NCBI GenBank assembly: GCA_963753115.1
Contig: CAVWBB010000021.1
Coordinates: 62,001 to 126,000 of the forward strand
DNA length: 64,000 nucleotides
Direction: 5' to 3'
From: Bog-473 sp963753115
GTDB taxonomy: Bacteria; Actinomycetota; Acidimicrobiia; Acidimicrobiales; RAAP-2
Under the pieces are notes generated by a model. That model worked only from the letters and a program-made list of their open reading frames with translations, ran no database searches and had not been told where the DNA came from. Shown here piece by piece: positions 33,403 through 41,391 of the stretch. The position numbers were made by a program, and so were the translations under genes. Every line of letters starts with the position of its first letter. Position 1 is the first letter of the stretch.

Positions 33403-35075
33403 CGCGCAGCGCCATCATCATCGGCTCCGGCCCCGGGGGCGCCACCGCGGCCGAAGTGCTGACGCGGGCCGGCTGGTCCGTCGTCATCATGGAGAAGGGC
33501 CGCAACCACCTGCTCGATCCCGACGACATGACCAAGCCGGCGGGTGACTACTCCAACGACGAGATCAAGTTCGTATCGCGGTACTTCCTCGGTCCTGACC
33601 CGCTCGTCGAGCCCAGGGCCTTCCGCCGCTCGGCGGACGAGGGGGAGCACACGCACGTCGGTGAGGTGAACTCAATCCCGACGACGGTCGGTGGTGGTGG
33701 CACCCACGCCGACGGCAAGGTGCCACGCTTCCGGGAGGAGGACTTCGGGATCTTCTCCACCTATGGTCCCCAAGAGGGCGCAGTGGTCGACGACTGGCCA
33801 CTCGACTACGCGGAGCTCGAGCCGTACTACGCCGAGGTCGAGCGGGCCATCGGGGTCGCTGGCCGCGAGGGTGCGAATCCCTTCGCCGCCTGGCGCTCCG
33901 GGCCCTACCCGATGCCCCCGGGGGCGCCGATGTACGGCGCAGTGCTGTCCTCGGCGGCGGCCGAGAAGGTCGGGTTGCACCCGTACGAGGCACCGACGGC
34001 CGCGAACAGCATCGCCTACGACGGCCGTCCGGCCTGCAACAACTGCGGCTTCTGCGCGTTCTTCGGTTGTCCCATCCACGCCAAGGGCGACCCGGTGGCG
34101 CTGCTGACCAAGGCCATGGCCACGGGACGGGCGGAACTGATGTCCGAGACCTACGTGAGCAGGATCATCACCCAGGGCCGGCGGGCGACAGGTGTCGAGT
34201 TCATCGACCGGGACGGCGTCGCGCACACCAGGGAGGCAGAGCTCGTCATTGTGGCCGGGGGTGCCATCGAGACGCCGCGCCTGCTCTTGTTGTCCGGGTT
34301 GGAGCATCCTGCGCTCGGCAAGTACCTGATGGTGCACTTCCAGACGATTGTGGTGGGGCACTTCCCGACCATGCGCCTGCACCCGCACAAGGGGCGTGCG
34401 GTAACCCACGTGCACGACGACGCCATGGTCCAGGACGACCGCAGCCGGGAGGCGGCCGTCGGGGCGGGCCTCCCGTGGTTCCGCGGCGGCCTGGTCGAGC
34501 ACAGCGGGGGCGGTCTCCCGATCATGGAGGCTCGTCACTCGCCCTGGGGCCGCCATCACGCCCGGGCCATGCAGGAGTCGAACCTGCGTGAGCGCATGTG
34601 GGCCTTCATCATGCAGGGTGAGGACCTGGCCTATGCCAGCAACGCGGTCGACCTGAGCCCCTCCATCCGTGACGCCCGCGGCTTTCCCGTCGCCCGCGTG
34701 ACCTATCAGCCGGGACACCACGAGCTGGCGGCGTCGAAGTACCACGGCAAGATCCTTCAGTCCGTGCTGGAGGAGATGGGCGCCGAGTGGGTCATCCACA
34801 CGTCCTCGCCCGGCGTCTCCTACCACGGGGTGGGTGCCACGCCGATCCCCGAGAGCCGGCACGTCATGGGGACGGTGCGCATGGGGGACAATCCGGGCAC
34901 CTCGGTGGTGGACCGCTGGGGGAGGGTCCATGCGCTCGACAACGTGGTGGTCGCCGACTCCTCGGTCTTCGTGACGTCCAGCGGCTACGGGCCCACGCTG
35001 ACACTGGTGGCCCTGGCGGCACGGGCGGCGCACCACCTGGCGGGGACGACGCCCGAGAGCGCCGGCGGGACCTGA
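33399..35075 (+). CDS. GMC-family FAD-dependent oxidoreductase (large subunit)
   Basis: A 558-aa flavoprotein. The N-terminal Rossmann motif is IIIGSGPGGATAAEVLTRAG, followed by VIMEKG. A cysteine cluster CNNCGFCAFFGC (Cys213, 216, 219, 224) lies in the middle. The C-terminal FAD/substrate region has HVMGTVRMGDNPGTSVVD and VVADSSVFVTSSGYGPTLT; the usual His/His or His/Asn active pair would fall here. With the subunit-3-like protein it probably oxidises an alcohol or sugar-like substrate and passes electrons on. The cysteine cluster could bind an Fe-S centre or zinc, which is inference. Confidence 0.9.
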   Translation: MTRSAIIIGSGPGGATAAEVLTRAGWSVVIMEKGRNHLLDPDDMTKPAGDYSNDEIKFVSRYFLGPDPLVEPRAFRRSADEGEHTHVGEVNSIPTTVGGGGTHADGKVPRFREEDFGIFSTYGPQEGAVVDDWPLDYAELEPYYAEVERAIGVAGREGANPFAAWRSGPYPMPPGAPMYGAVLSSAAAEKVGLHPYEAPTAANSIAYDGRPACNNCGFCAFFGCPIHAKGDPVALLTKAMATGRAELMSETYVSRIITQGRRATGVEFIDRDGVAHTREAELVIVAGGAIETPRLLLLSGLEHPALGKYLMVHFQTIVVGHFPTMRLHPHKGRAVTHVHDDAMVQDDRSREAAVGAGLPWFRGGLVEHSGGGLPIMEARHSPWGRHHARAMQESNLRERMWAFIMQGEDLAYASNAVDLSPSIRDARGFPVARVTYQPGHHELAASKYHGKILQSVLEEMGAEWVIHTSSPGVSYHGVGATPIPESRHVMGTVRMGDNPGTSVVDRWGRVHALDNVVVADSSVFVTSSGYGPTLTLVALAARAAHHLAGTTPESAGGT

Positions 35076-35209
35076 ACCGTCGGTCGAGAGGCACGCGACG
35101 TCAGCCGTTGGCCCGTGCGCCTGAGCTGGGGGCTGCGGACGGGAGCGTGGTAGGAAGACGAACTTCGGGGCGTCCGGGCCAGTGCCGGCGCCGGAACGGG
35201 AGGGGTGCA

Positions 35210-36469
35210 ATGGGGAACCGGAGGTGGCGCGTCGCCCTGGCAGCCGGCGCGGGGTGCTTCTTGCTGGCGGCGTGCGAGCCGCAGGTCACGAACGCCGTGA
35301 ACCAGGCTCGGGCGAGCGCGCACGTGGCCACCGTTCCCGTCACGAGCGCGCTCACCACCGCGGCCCGTGCCCATTCGCAGGCCATGTGCGCGAGCGGGAC
35401 GGTCCTTCCCTCTCCTTCGCCCATTGCGCCCTATTCCGAGGGCACAGACGAGGTGCACGAGCTGGTCGGGCGCGCGCCCCTCGATACGACCATCTCGGAT
35501 CCGCTGAGCCGCAACGTCTCGGCGACAGATGCGATCTGGGCCCAGTGGCAGCACGATCCCGAGTTGACCGCGCCGGGCTGGGTGGACCAGGCGGCAGGCG
35601 AGGCGCAGTGTGCGGATGGCTACCTCTACGAGACGCTCGTCCTACGCGAGGCGCCCACTGCGCCGTCGTCCGGACTCTACGTGACCCAGCAGTACCCGCT
35701 CGGGTCCGGCGCCATCGTCGACGGAATCCAGTACGGCAGCGCGGTCGACGTCACCGGCGCGACTGACGCCCTCCTCCTCGACCTGTACGTGCCGCCCGCC
35801 TCGGCACCGGTGCCCCATCCGGCCATCGTGCTCATCCACGGCGGCGCCTTCGTCGGTGGGAGCCGCAGCGACGACGCAGGCTTGGCCGAAGACTGGATGG
35901 CTCGCGGCTACGCCGTCATCGCCATCGACTATCGCCTCGACCCCAACTTGAACGGACCGCACACGGAGCAGGACCAACTCACTGCGGCCGCCGACGCCAT
36001 TGCCGACGCCCAGGAGTCCGTGCGCTGGTTGCGGGCGCATGCCACGACGTACGGCATCGACACCACGCGGATCGCCGCAGTGGGCGATTCGGCGGGGGGC
36101 GCCATCGCCCTGGGTCTTGCCGCGGTGCCCGATACGCATCCTGCGACCAGTCCGTACGCCGGTGACGCAGCCTCGGTGGAAGCCGCTGTGTCCACCGGGG
36201 CGTACCTCACCCCGGGCCTCGAGGCGGGGCTCCTTCAGCTCACGGGTCACGAGGCGCCGATCCTCATGTTCCACTACGAGACCGACGCCGCCAGCGCGGC
36301 CGGGACCTACGCCTACGAGACCTGTACCGACTTCCACCAGGCGGGCGACACCTGTGACTACGTGAGCCAGGCTGGAGAGGGCCACACCACCGACCTGTCA
36401 CCCGGTGGAGAGTGGTGGCACGACCCCCTGGGCCCGTTCCTGTACCAGCATCTCGACTTGGGCGGCTGA
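35210..36469 (+). CDS. Lipoprotein fusing a CAP domain to an alpha/beta-hydrolase esterase
   Basis: A 419-aa protein from ATG 35210 (GGGAGGGG site). The lipobox LAAC places the lipid-modified Cys at residue 22. Residues about 25-140 form a CAP/SCP-like domain (VTNAVNQARASAHVATVPV; SALTTAARAHSQAMC). Residues about 165-419 form an HSL/BD-FAE-type esterase with oxyanion HGGAFVGG (His210), nucleophile GDSAGG (Ser294), Asp359 in ETDAAS and His392 in GEGHTTDL. Both halves are thus intact and the product should sit on the outer face of the membrane. The combination is unusual. It converges on the thiolase operon. Confidence 0.85.
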   Translation: MGNRRWRVALAAGAGCFLLAACEPQVTNAVNQARASAHVATVPVTSALTTAARAHSQAMCASGTVLPSPSPIAPYSEGTDEVHELVGRAPLDTTISDPLSRNVSATDAIWAQWQHDPELTAPGWVDQAAGEAQCADGYLYETLVLREAPTAPSSGLYVTQQYPLGSGAIVDGIQYGSAVDVTGATDALLLDLYVPPASAPVPHPAIVLIHGGAFVGGSRSDDAGLAEDWMARGYAVIAIDYRLDPNLNGPHTEQDQLTAAADAIADAQESVRWLRAHATTYGIDTTRIAAVGDSAGGAIALGLAAVPDTHPATSPYAGDAASVEAAVSTGAYLTPGLEAGLLQLTGHEAPILMFHYETDAASAAGTYAYETCTDFHQAGDTCDYVSQAGEGHTTDLSPGGEWWHDPLGPFLYQHLDLGG

Positions 36470-36531
36470 ACGGCCGGCCGTGACGGGTGACGGAGGAGGG
36501 GGAGCCCCTCTCGGGGGCCGCAACGAAGCGG

Positions 36532-36554
36532 ACTCTCAACCTCCACTTGAGAGT
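36532..36554. terminator. Hairpin between converging genes
   Basis: ACTCTCAA and TTGAGAGT form a perfect 8-bp stem with a 7-base loop in the 252-bp gap between stops at 36469 and 36722. A weaker GCCCC/GGGGC hairpin lies at about 36513-36528. It is probably a bidirectional terminator; no clear T-run. Confidence 0.45.
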
Positions 36555-36721
36555 GAGGATGAGGGCGCTGAATCTCAAGGTAATCCTCTTGTCGAGGGTG
36601 AGATTTTGCTCAGGAGGCCCAGGTCAGAAGGTTGCGGACGAGAGGCCGTTCGGGCGGAGTTGTCTGGGGCGGGACGCGGGGGTTGCGTGCTTCCGGGAGG
36701 CGGGCCACCCGGGAAGGGGTA

Positions 36722-37954
36722 TCAGTGAACGCCCCGGGTGAGCAGCATGGTGCCGGCAATTGGCCCACCACCGTTGGCGACGGCCGCCACTTCGGGATTG
36801 CGTCCGCCGGGGCGCACCACCTGGCGCTCGCCGCCCTCCCCCCGCAGCTGGACACAGGCCTCATGGATGAGCGAGAAGCCGTGGAGGCGCCCTCCTGAGA
36901 GCTGGCCCCCTGACGTGTTGAGGGGCAGCAGCCCGTCGCGGGCGATATTGGCGCCCCCCTCAATGAAGGGCCCGCTCTCGCCCCGGCCGCAGAACCCGAG
37001 GGCCTCGAGCCAGACGATGGTGAGCACGCTGAATCCGTCGTAGAGCTGCGCGGTATCCACGTCGGACGGCTTGAGGTCCGTGCGTTCCCACATTGAGGCT
37101 GCCGCATCACGCGCCGCCATCGTGGTCATGTCGTCGAACTGGTCCCAGCTCGGACGGCCGCGCAATGCGGTCCCGACCGCGTTGATCTGCACGGCGGGAT
37201 GGCCGAGATCACCGGCGACATCGCGGTGGGACACGATGACCGCGGTGGAGCCGTCGCAGGGCGCGTCGCAGTCGAAGAGGCACAGCGGCGTGGTGATGAT
37301 GCGCGCCGCCAGGTAGTCCTCCATCGACATGGGGTCCGTGTACACGGCCTTGGGATTGAGGGCGGCGTTGCGGCGCGCCGTGATGGCGATCTGACCGAGC
37401 TGCTCGCGCGTCAGGCCGAACTCGTGCATGCGGCGCTGGCCCACCATGGCGATCCAGTTGGCGGCCGAGACGGCGCCATAGGGGAGTGACCACTGCATGA
37501 AGCTGCCGAAGCGGGGAACCGAGCCTCCGCCTCCCGAGCCGCCCATCGGTTGGCGCCCACCCGTGCCCTGGGCGGAGCCCTCGGTGACGGTGCGATAGAC
37601 GAGCACGTGCCGGGCGAGGCCGGCCGCCACGGCCAGCGAAGCCGCAATGACGGCGCGCATCTGGCCGGCGCCCTCACCCCCGCCGTCGTGCCAATTGAGC
37701 GAGAGGCCCATCGCGTCCTGGACTTCCGGCGTCGTCGGGCCGCCGAACCCCGGCGTCCCCGCCCCCATGCCGGGGTACGTCGAGATCCCGTCGATGTCGT
37801 CGCGGGTCAGGCCGGCGTCGGCGATGGCAGCCAGGGACGCCTCCACGGTCAGGTCGAGGTCAGAGCGCCCCAGTCGGCGCCCCACGTCCGACTGCCCGAT
37901 GCCCGAGATGATGGCCCGCCGCTCCAGCGGCTCTTCGGTCGGTCGCGGGCTCAC
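36722..37954 (-). CDS. Thiolase-superfamily lipid-transfer-type protein (Ltp2-like)
   Basis: A 410-aa protein from GTG 37954. It begins RAIISGIGQSDVGRRLGRS, has AQLYDGFSVLTIVWLEALGF in the second half, and ends with LNTSGGQLSGGRLHGFSLIHEACVQL. These are features of the SCP-x/Ltp subgroup. The YDGF tyrosine falls where Ltp2-type aldolases have a catalytic Tyr. Its start overlaps the stop of a DUF35 gene (GTGA). Ltp2 with DUF35 is the known retro-aldolase arrangement in actinobacterial steroid side-chain degradation, so C-C cleavage of a beta-hydroxyacyl-CoA is the best guess; thiolysis is the alternative. Confidence 0.85.
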   Translation of the reverse strand: MSPRPTEEPLERRAIISGIGQSDVGRRLGRSDLDLTVEASLAAIADAGLTRDDIDGISTYPGMGAGTPGFGGPTTPEVQDAMGLSLNWHDGGGEGAGQMRAVIAASLAVAAGLARHVLVYRTVTEGSAQGTGGRQPMGGSGGGGSVPRFGSFMQWSLPYGAVSAANWIAMVGQRRMHEFGLTREQLGQIAITARRNAALNPKAVYTDPMSMEDYLAARIITTPLCLFDCDAPCDGSTAVIVSHRDVAGDLGHPAVQINAVGTALRGRPSWDQFDDMTTMAARDAAASMWERTDLKPSDVDTAQLYDGFSVLTIVWLEALGFCGRGESGPFIEGGANIARDGLLPLNTSGGQLSGGRLHGFSLIHEACVQLRGEGGERQVVRPGGRNPEVAAVANGGGPIAGTMLLTRGVH

Positions 37955-38373
37955 GATGCCTCCTCCACGGGCGTGAAGAGTGGCAACCACACGTCTTCGA
38001 CGTGCTCGAAGAGCACGCGCACCGGCATGCCGATGCGCACGTCGTCGGGCTCGACGTCAACCAGGTTCGTGGTCAGGCGCAGGTCGGGCTGCTCGTCGAT
38101 CGACACCCAGGCGATGATGTACGGGTCGCTGCCGGGGATCCACTGCTGATAGTTGACGGTGAACGTCTCCACGTGGCCTCGCCCGCTGACCTCCTGTGGC
38201 GCCACGTCGCGAGACAGGCAGCGCGGGCACACCGGACCCGGAGGATGGATGTAGAACCCGCAGGCGTTGCAGCGCAGCAGCCGCAGCACGCCGTCCTCAC
38301 CGGAGGTCCAGAAGAACTCGACGTCTTCGCTGAGGCGCGGCAGGAGACGCAACATCGGGCCGTTGGCAACCAT
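37951..38373 (-). CDS. Zn-ribbon/OB-fold (DUF35) protein
   Basis: A 140-aa protein from ATG 38373. A rubredoxin-like zinc ribbon has CNAC and CPRC at about residues 35-52 (LLRCNACGFYIHPPGPVCPRC split across two loops), followed by an OB-fold with GHVETFTVNYQQW and ADVEPDDVRIGMPVRV-type strands. DUF35 proteins act as CoA-binding partners of thiolase-like aldolases and 3-ketoacyl enzymes. It is translationally coupled to the thiolase gene that follows, so the two probably make one complex. Confidence 0.9.
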   Translation of the reverse strand: MVANGPMLRLLPRLSEDVEFFWTSGEDGVLRLLRCNACGFYIHPPGPVCPRCLSRDVAPQEVSGRGHVETFTVNYQQWIPGSDPYIIAWVSIDEQPDLRLTTNLVDVEPDDVRIGMPVRVLFEHVEDVWLPLFTPVEEAS

Positions 38374-38595
38374 GGCGGCATGTTGGCACAGGCGCGGCCG
38401 TCGCAACCAACGGGCGGTCCGGCCCGCGGCCGGCGGGGACGAGGCGGCGTCGTCGGTGGGGGCGCCGTGCACGCGACCGGGGGCACAAGACGGCTCGGAT
38501 TGCGGCGTCTCGGCTCAGGGTCACCCATCAGGGCAGGTGAGTACACTCTTTTGCCGGGGCAGGATGGGTGCCAGACAGAGGAAAGGGAGGACCGC

Positions 38596-39633
38596 GTGAA
38601 GCTGTCCATGACGTTGAATTACGCCGGTGGGTTCGCCGAATCGGCTCGCCAGGCCGCCGAGCTCGAGAAGGTCGGCCTGGACGTGGTCTGGGTGGCGGAG
38701 GCCTACAGCTTTGACGCCCCCAGCTTCATGGGGTACCTGGCCGCCAAGACCGAGCGGGTCGAGATCGGCTCGGCCATCCTGCCGATCTACAGCCGGACGC
38801 CGACGCTGATCGCCATGACGGCGGCCGGCATCGATGCTGTCTCGGGCGGTCGCTGCCACCTCGGTCTCGGCGCCTCGGGCCCCCAGGTGATCGAGGGTTT
38901 CCACGGTGTGCCGTACGACCGTCCGCTGACTCGCACCCGGGAGATCATCGAGATCTGCCGCGACGTGTGGGCGCGTGAGGCGCCGCTGACCCACGACGGC
39001 GCGGCGTACCACATCCCCCTGCCGGCCGGCGAGGGCACGGGCCTCGGCAAGGCGCTCAAGATCATCAACCATCCCGTCCGGTCGCGCATCCCGATCTGGA
39101 TCGCCGCCCTGGGTGAGAAGAACGTCGCCATGACGGCGGAGGTGGCGGACGGCTGGCTGCCCATCTTCTTCGTCCCCGAGAAGGTCAAGGACGTCTTCGG
39201 GCCTTCGCTGACCGCAGGTGCGGCCAAGCGGGATCCATCCCTCGACACACTGCAGATCGCAGCCGGCGGCATCCTCGCCATCGGCGAGCTCGACGAGGTG
39301 GCCCCCATTCGCGACCTGGGCCGCGGTGGCGCCGCGCTCTACATCGGCGGCATGGGAGCCAAGGGGAAGAACTTCTACAACGCGTTGGCCTGCCGCTATG
39401 GCTACGAGAAGGAAGCGGCGGAGATTCAGGATCTCTACCTGTCGGGCAAGAAGAAGGAGGCGGCGGCGCTGGTGCCGGCCGAGTTGCTCGAGGCCACATC
39501 GCTCTGCGGGCCCGAGTCCTACATCAAAGAGCGTGTCGCCGCCCTGGCCGAGGCGGGCGTGACCCACCTCAACGTCACGCCCGTCGGTTCCGATCCCGTC
39601 GCCATGATCGAAAAGCTGCGAAGCTGGGTGTAG
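38596..39633 (+). CDS. LLM-class F420-dependent oxidoreductase
   Basis: A 345-aa luciferase-like TIM-barrel protein from GTG 38596 (GGGAGG site). It has the opening strand LSMTLNYAGGFAESAR, then GLDVVWVAEAYSFDAPSFMGYLAAKT, SGGRCHLGLGASGPQVIEGFHGVP, and HPVRSRIPIWIAALGEKNVAMTAEVADGWLP in the later part. This order is typical of F420-dependent LLM enzymes of actinobacteria. The substrate is unknown. It lies 25 bp upstream of an amidohydrolase gene in the same direction and was probably transcribed with it. No TGAC palindrome is seen upstream. Confidence 0.9.
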   Translation: MKLSMTLNYAGGFAESARQAAELEKVGLDVVWVAEAYSFDAPSFMGYLAAKTERVEIGSAILPIYSRTPTLIAMTAAGIDAVSGGRCHLGLGASGPQVIEGFHGVPYDRPLTRTREIIEICRDVWAREAPLTHDGAAYHIPLPAGEGTGLGKALKIINHPVRSRIPIWIAALGEKNVAMTAEVADGWLPIFFVPEKVKDVFGPSLTAGAAKRDPSLDTLQIAAGGILAIGELDEVAPIRDLGRGGAALYIGGMGAKGKNFYNALACRYGYEKEAAEIQDLYLSGKKKEAAALVPAELLEATSLCGPESYIKERVAALAEAGVTHLNVTPVGSDPVAMIEKLRSWV

Positions 39634-39658
39634 CGGTTCGCCGCCGAGAGGAGCACGT

Positions 39659-41368
39659 ATGCACGACCTGATCATCCGTGGCGGCACCATCGCCGACGGG
39701 TCGGGGCAGCCGACGCGGACGGGTGACGTCGCCATCGACGGCAGCATCGTCACTGCGGTCGGCGAGGTCGAGGGGCCGGCCCGCCGCGTCATGGACGCCG
39801 AGGGCATGCTCGTCACTCCCGGTTGGGTCGACATCCACACGCATTACGACGGCCAGGCCACCTGGGACCCGGAGGTTTCGCCATCGGGCTGGCACGGCGT
39901 CACCACGGTCGTCATGGGCAACTGTGGCGTCGGGTTCGCGCCGGCGCGCGCGTCGGACCGCGACTGGCTGATCCAGTTGATGGAGGGCGTGGAGGACATC
40001 CCCGGCACCGCGCTGGCTGAGGGCATGAACTGGAACTGGGAGACCTTCGGCGAGTACCTCGACGAAGTGGAACGCACCGACCGCGTGCTCGACGTGGCGT
40101 CCCTCGTCCCGCACGGCGCATTGCGCGCCTACGTGCTGGGTGAGGGCCGGGCCAACGACACCGCCAGTGGCGAGGAGATCGCGGAGATGGCGGCGCTGGT
40201 GCGCGAGGCCGTCCAGGCGGGTGCCATCGGCGCGTCGACCACCCGGACCGTCCTGCACCGGGCCAAGGACGGCGAGCTGGCGGCGGGCACGAACGCCGCA
40301 GCCGAGGAGCTCATTGCCATCGGTGAGGCGCTGGGCAAGGCCGGTCACCGTGTCTTCTCTGTGGCGAGCGACATGTGGGACCTCGACCACGAGTTCGCCT
40401 GGATGTCGGAGATCTCGATCCGCGCCGGCGTGCCGGTGACCTACCAGGTGCTCCAGGCCGACTTCTCGCCCGATCTGTGGCGGGAGTGGATCGACCGCGG
40501 CGTGGCGGCGAACCGGCGCGGCGCCTGGTTGGTGCCGCAGGTGGCGGGCAAGCCCACGTCCCTCATGGTCGGATTTCAGTCCGTCACCCATCCGTTCGCG
40601 CATCATCGCGCCTACCAGGAGATCGCCGACCTGCCGCTGCCCGAGCGGGTGGCGCTCCTGCGGACGCCCGAGGTACGCGCCGCCATCCTCTCCGAGGAGC
40701 CCCGCCCAGGTGGCTTCGTCCAACTCCTCCGAGGGAACCTCCACAAGCTGTTCCCGCTCGGGGACCCGCCCGACTACGAGCCAGCCCCGGAACGCAGCGT
40801 GACCGCCATGGCGGCGGCGCAGGGGAGGACGACCGACGAAGTCCTCTATGACCTCATGCTCCAGCGCGACGGCAAGGAGCTCCTCTACCTCCCGCTGCTC
40901 GACTATTCGGCCTGCAACCTCGACGCCGTGCGCGAGATGCTGGTGCACCCCGCCACGGTCCTCGGCCTGGGCGACGGTGGCGCGCACTGCGGCGTGTTGT
41001 GCGACGCCAGCCTGCCGACGTTCATGCTGGCCCACTGGGCCCGCGACCGCAGCCGGGGCGAGCAGCTCCCGGTGGAGACCGTGGTGCACCTGCAGACCCG
41101 GCGCACGGCAGAGCTCTACGGATTCCGGGACCGGGGCCTCCTGGCGCCGGGCCACCTGGCGGACGTGAACATCATCGACCACGACGCGCTCGCCCTCGAG
41201 CCACCGGAGATGGTCTACGACCTCCCTGCGTCGGGCAAGCGGCTCGTGCAGAGGGCTCGGGGCTATGCGGCGACGGTCAAGTCGGGCGTGGTGGTGCGTG
41301 AGCACGACGAGGCGACGGGAGAGCGGCCGGGGCGCCTGCTGCGCGGTCCCCAACCTCAACCCGCGTGA
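39659..41368 (+). CDS. D-aminoacylase-type amidohydrolase (N-acyl-D-amino-acid deacylase family)
   Basis: A 569-aa metal-dependent amidohydrolase from ATG 39659. It has an N-terminal beta-sandwich start (DLIIRGGTIADGSG), the metal site VDIHTHYDGQ (His60, His62, Asp64), GNCGVGFAPA after it, LGLGDGGAHCGVLCD with a further metal Asp, and the C-terminal return to the sandwich (DRGLLAPGHLADVNIIDHDAL). The family includes D-aminoacylases and dihydropyrimidinase relatives. The true substrate in this catabolic setting is not known. It is paralogous to the gene at 45648. Confidence 0.88.
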   Translation: MHDLIIRGGTIADGSGQPTRTGDVAIDGSIVTAVGEVEGPARRVMDAEGMLVTPGWVDIHTHYDGQATWDPEVSPSGWHGVTTVVMGNCGVGFAPARASDRDWLIQLMEGVEDIPGTALAEGMNWNWETFGEYLDEVERTDRVLDVASLVPHGALRAYVLGEGRANDTASGEEIAEMAALVREAVQAGAIGASTTRTVLHRAKDGELAAGTNAAAEELIAIGEALGKAGHRVFSVASDMWDLDHEFAWMSEISIRAGVPVTYQVLQADFSPDLWREWIDRGVAANRRGAWLVPQVAGKPTSLMVGFQSVTHPFAHHRAYQEIADLPLPERVALLRTPEVRAAILSEEPRPGGFVQLLRGNLHKLFPLGDPPDYEPAPERSVTAMAAAQGRTTDEVLYDLMLQRDGKELLYLPLLDYSACNLDAVREMLVHPATVLGLGDGGAHCGVLCDASLPTFMLAHWARDRSRGEQLPVETVVHLQTRRTAELYGFRDRGLLAPGHLADVNIIDHDALALEPPEMVYDLPASGKRLVQRARGYAATVKSGVVVREHDEATGERPGRLLRGPQPQPA

Positions 41369-41391
41369 CCCGACCAGCCGGCGATCCGTCC

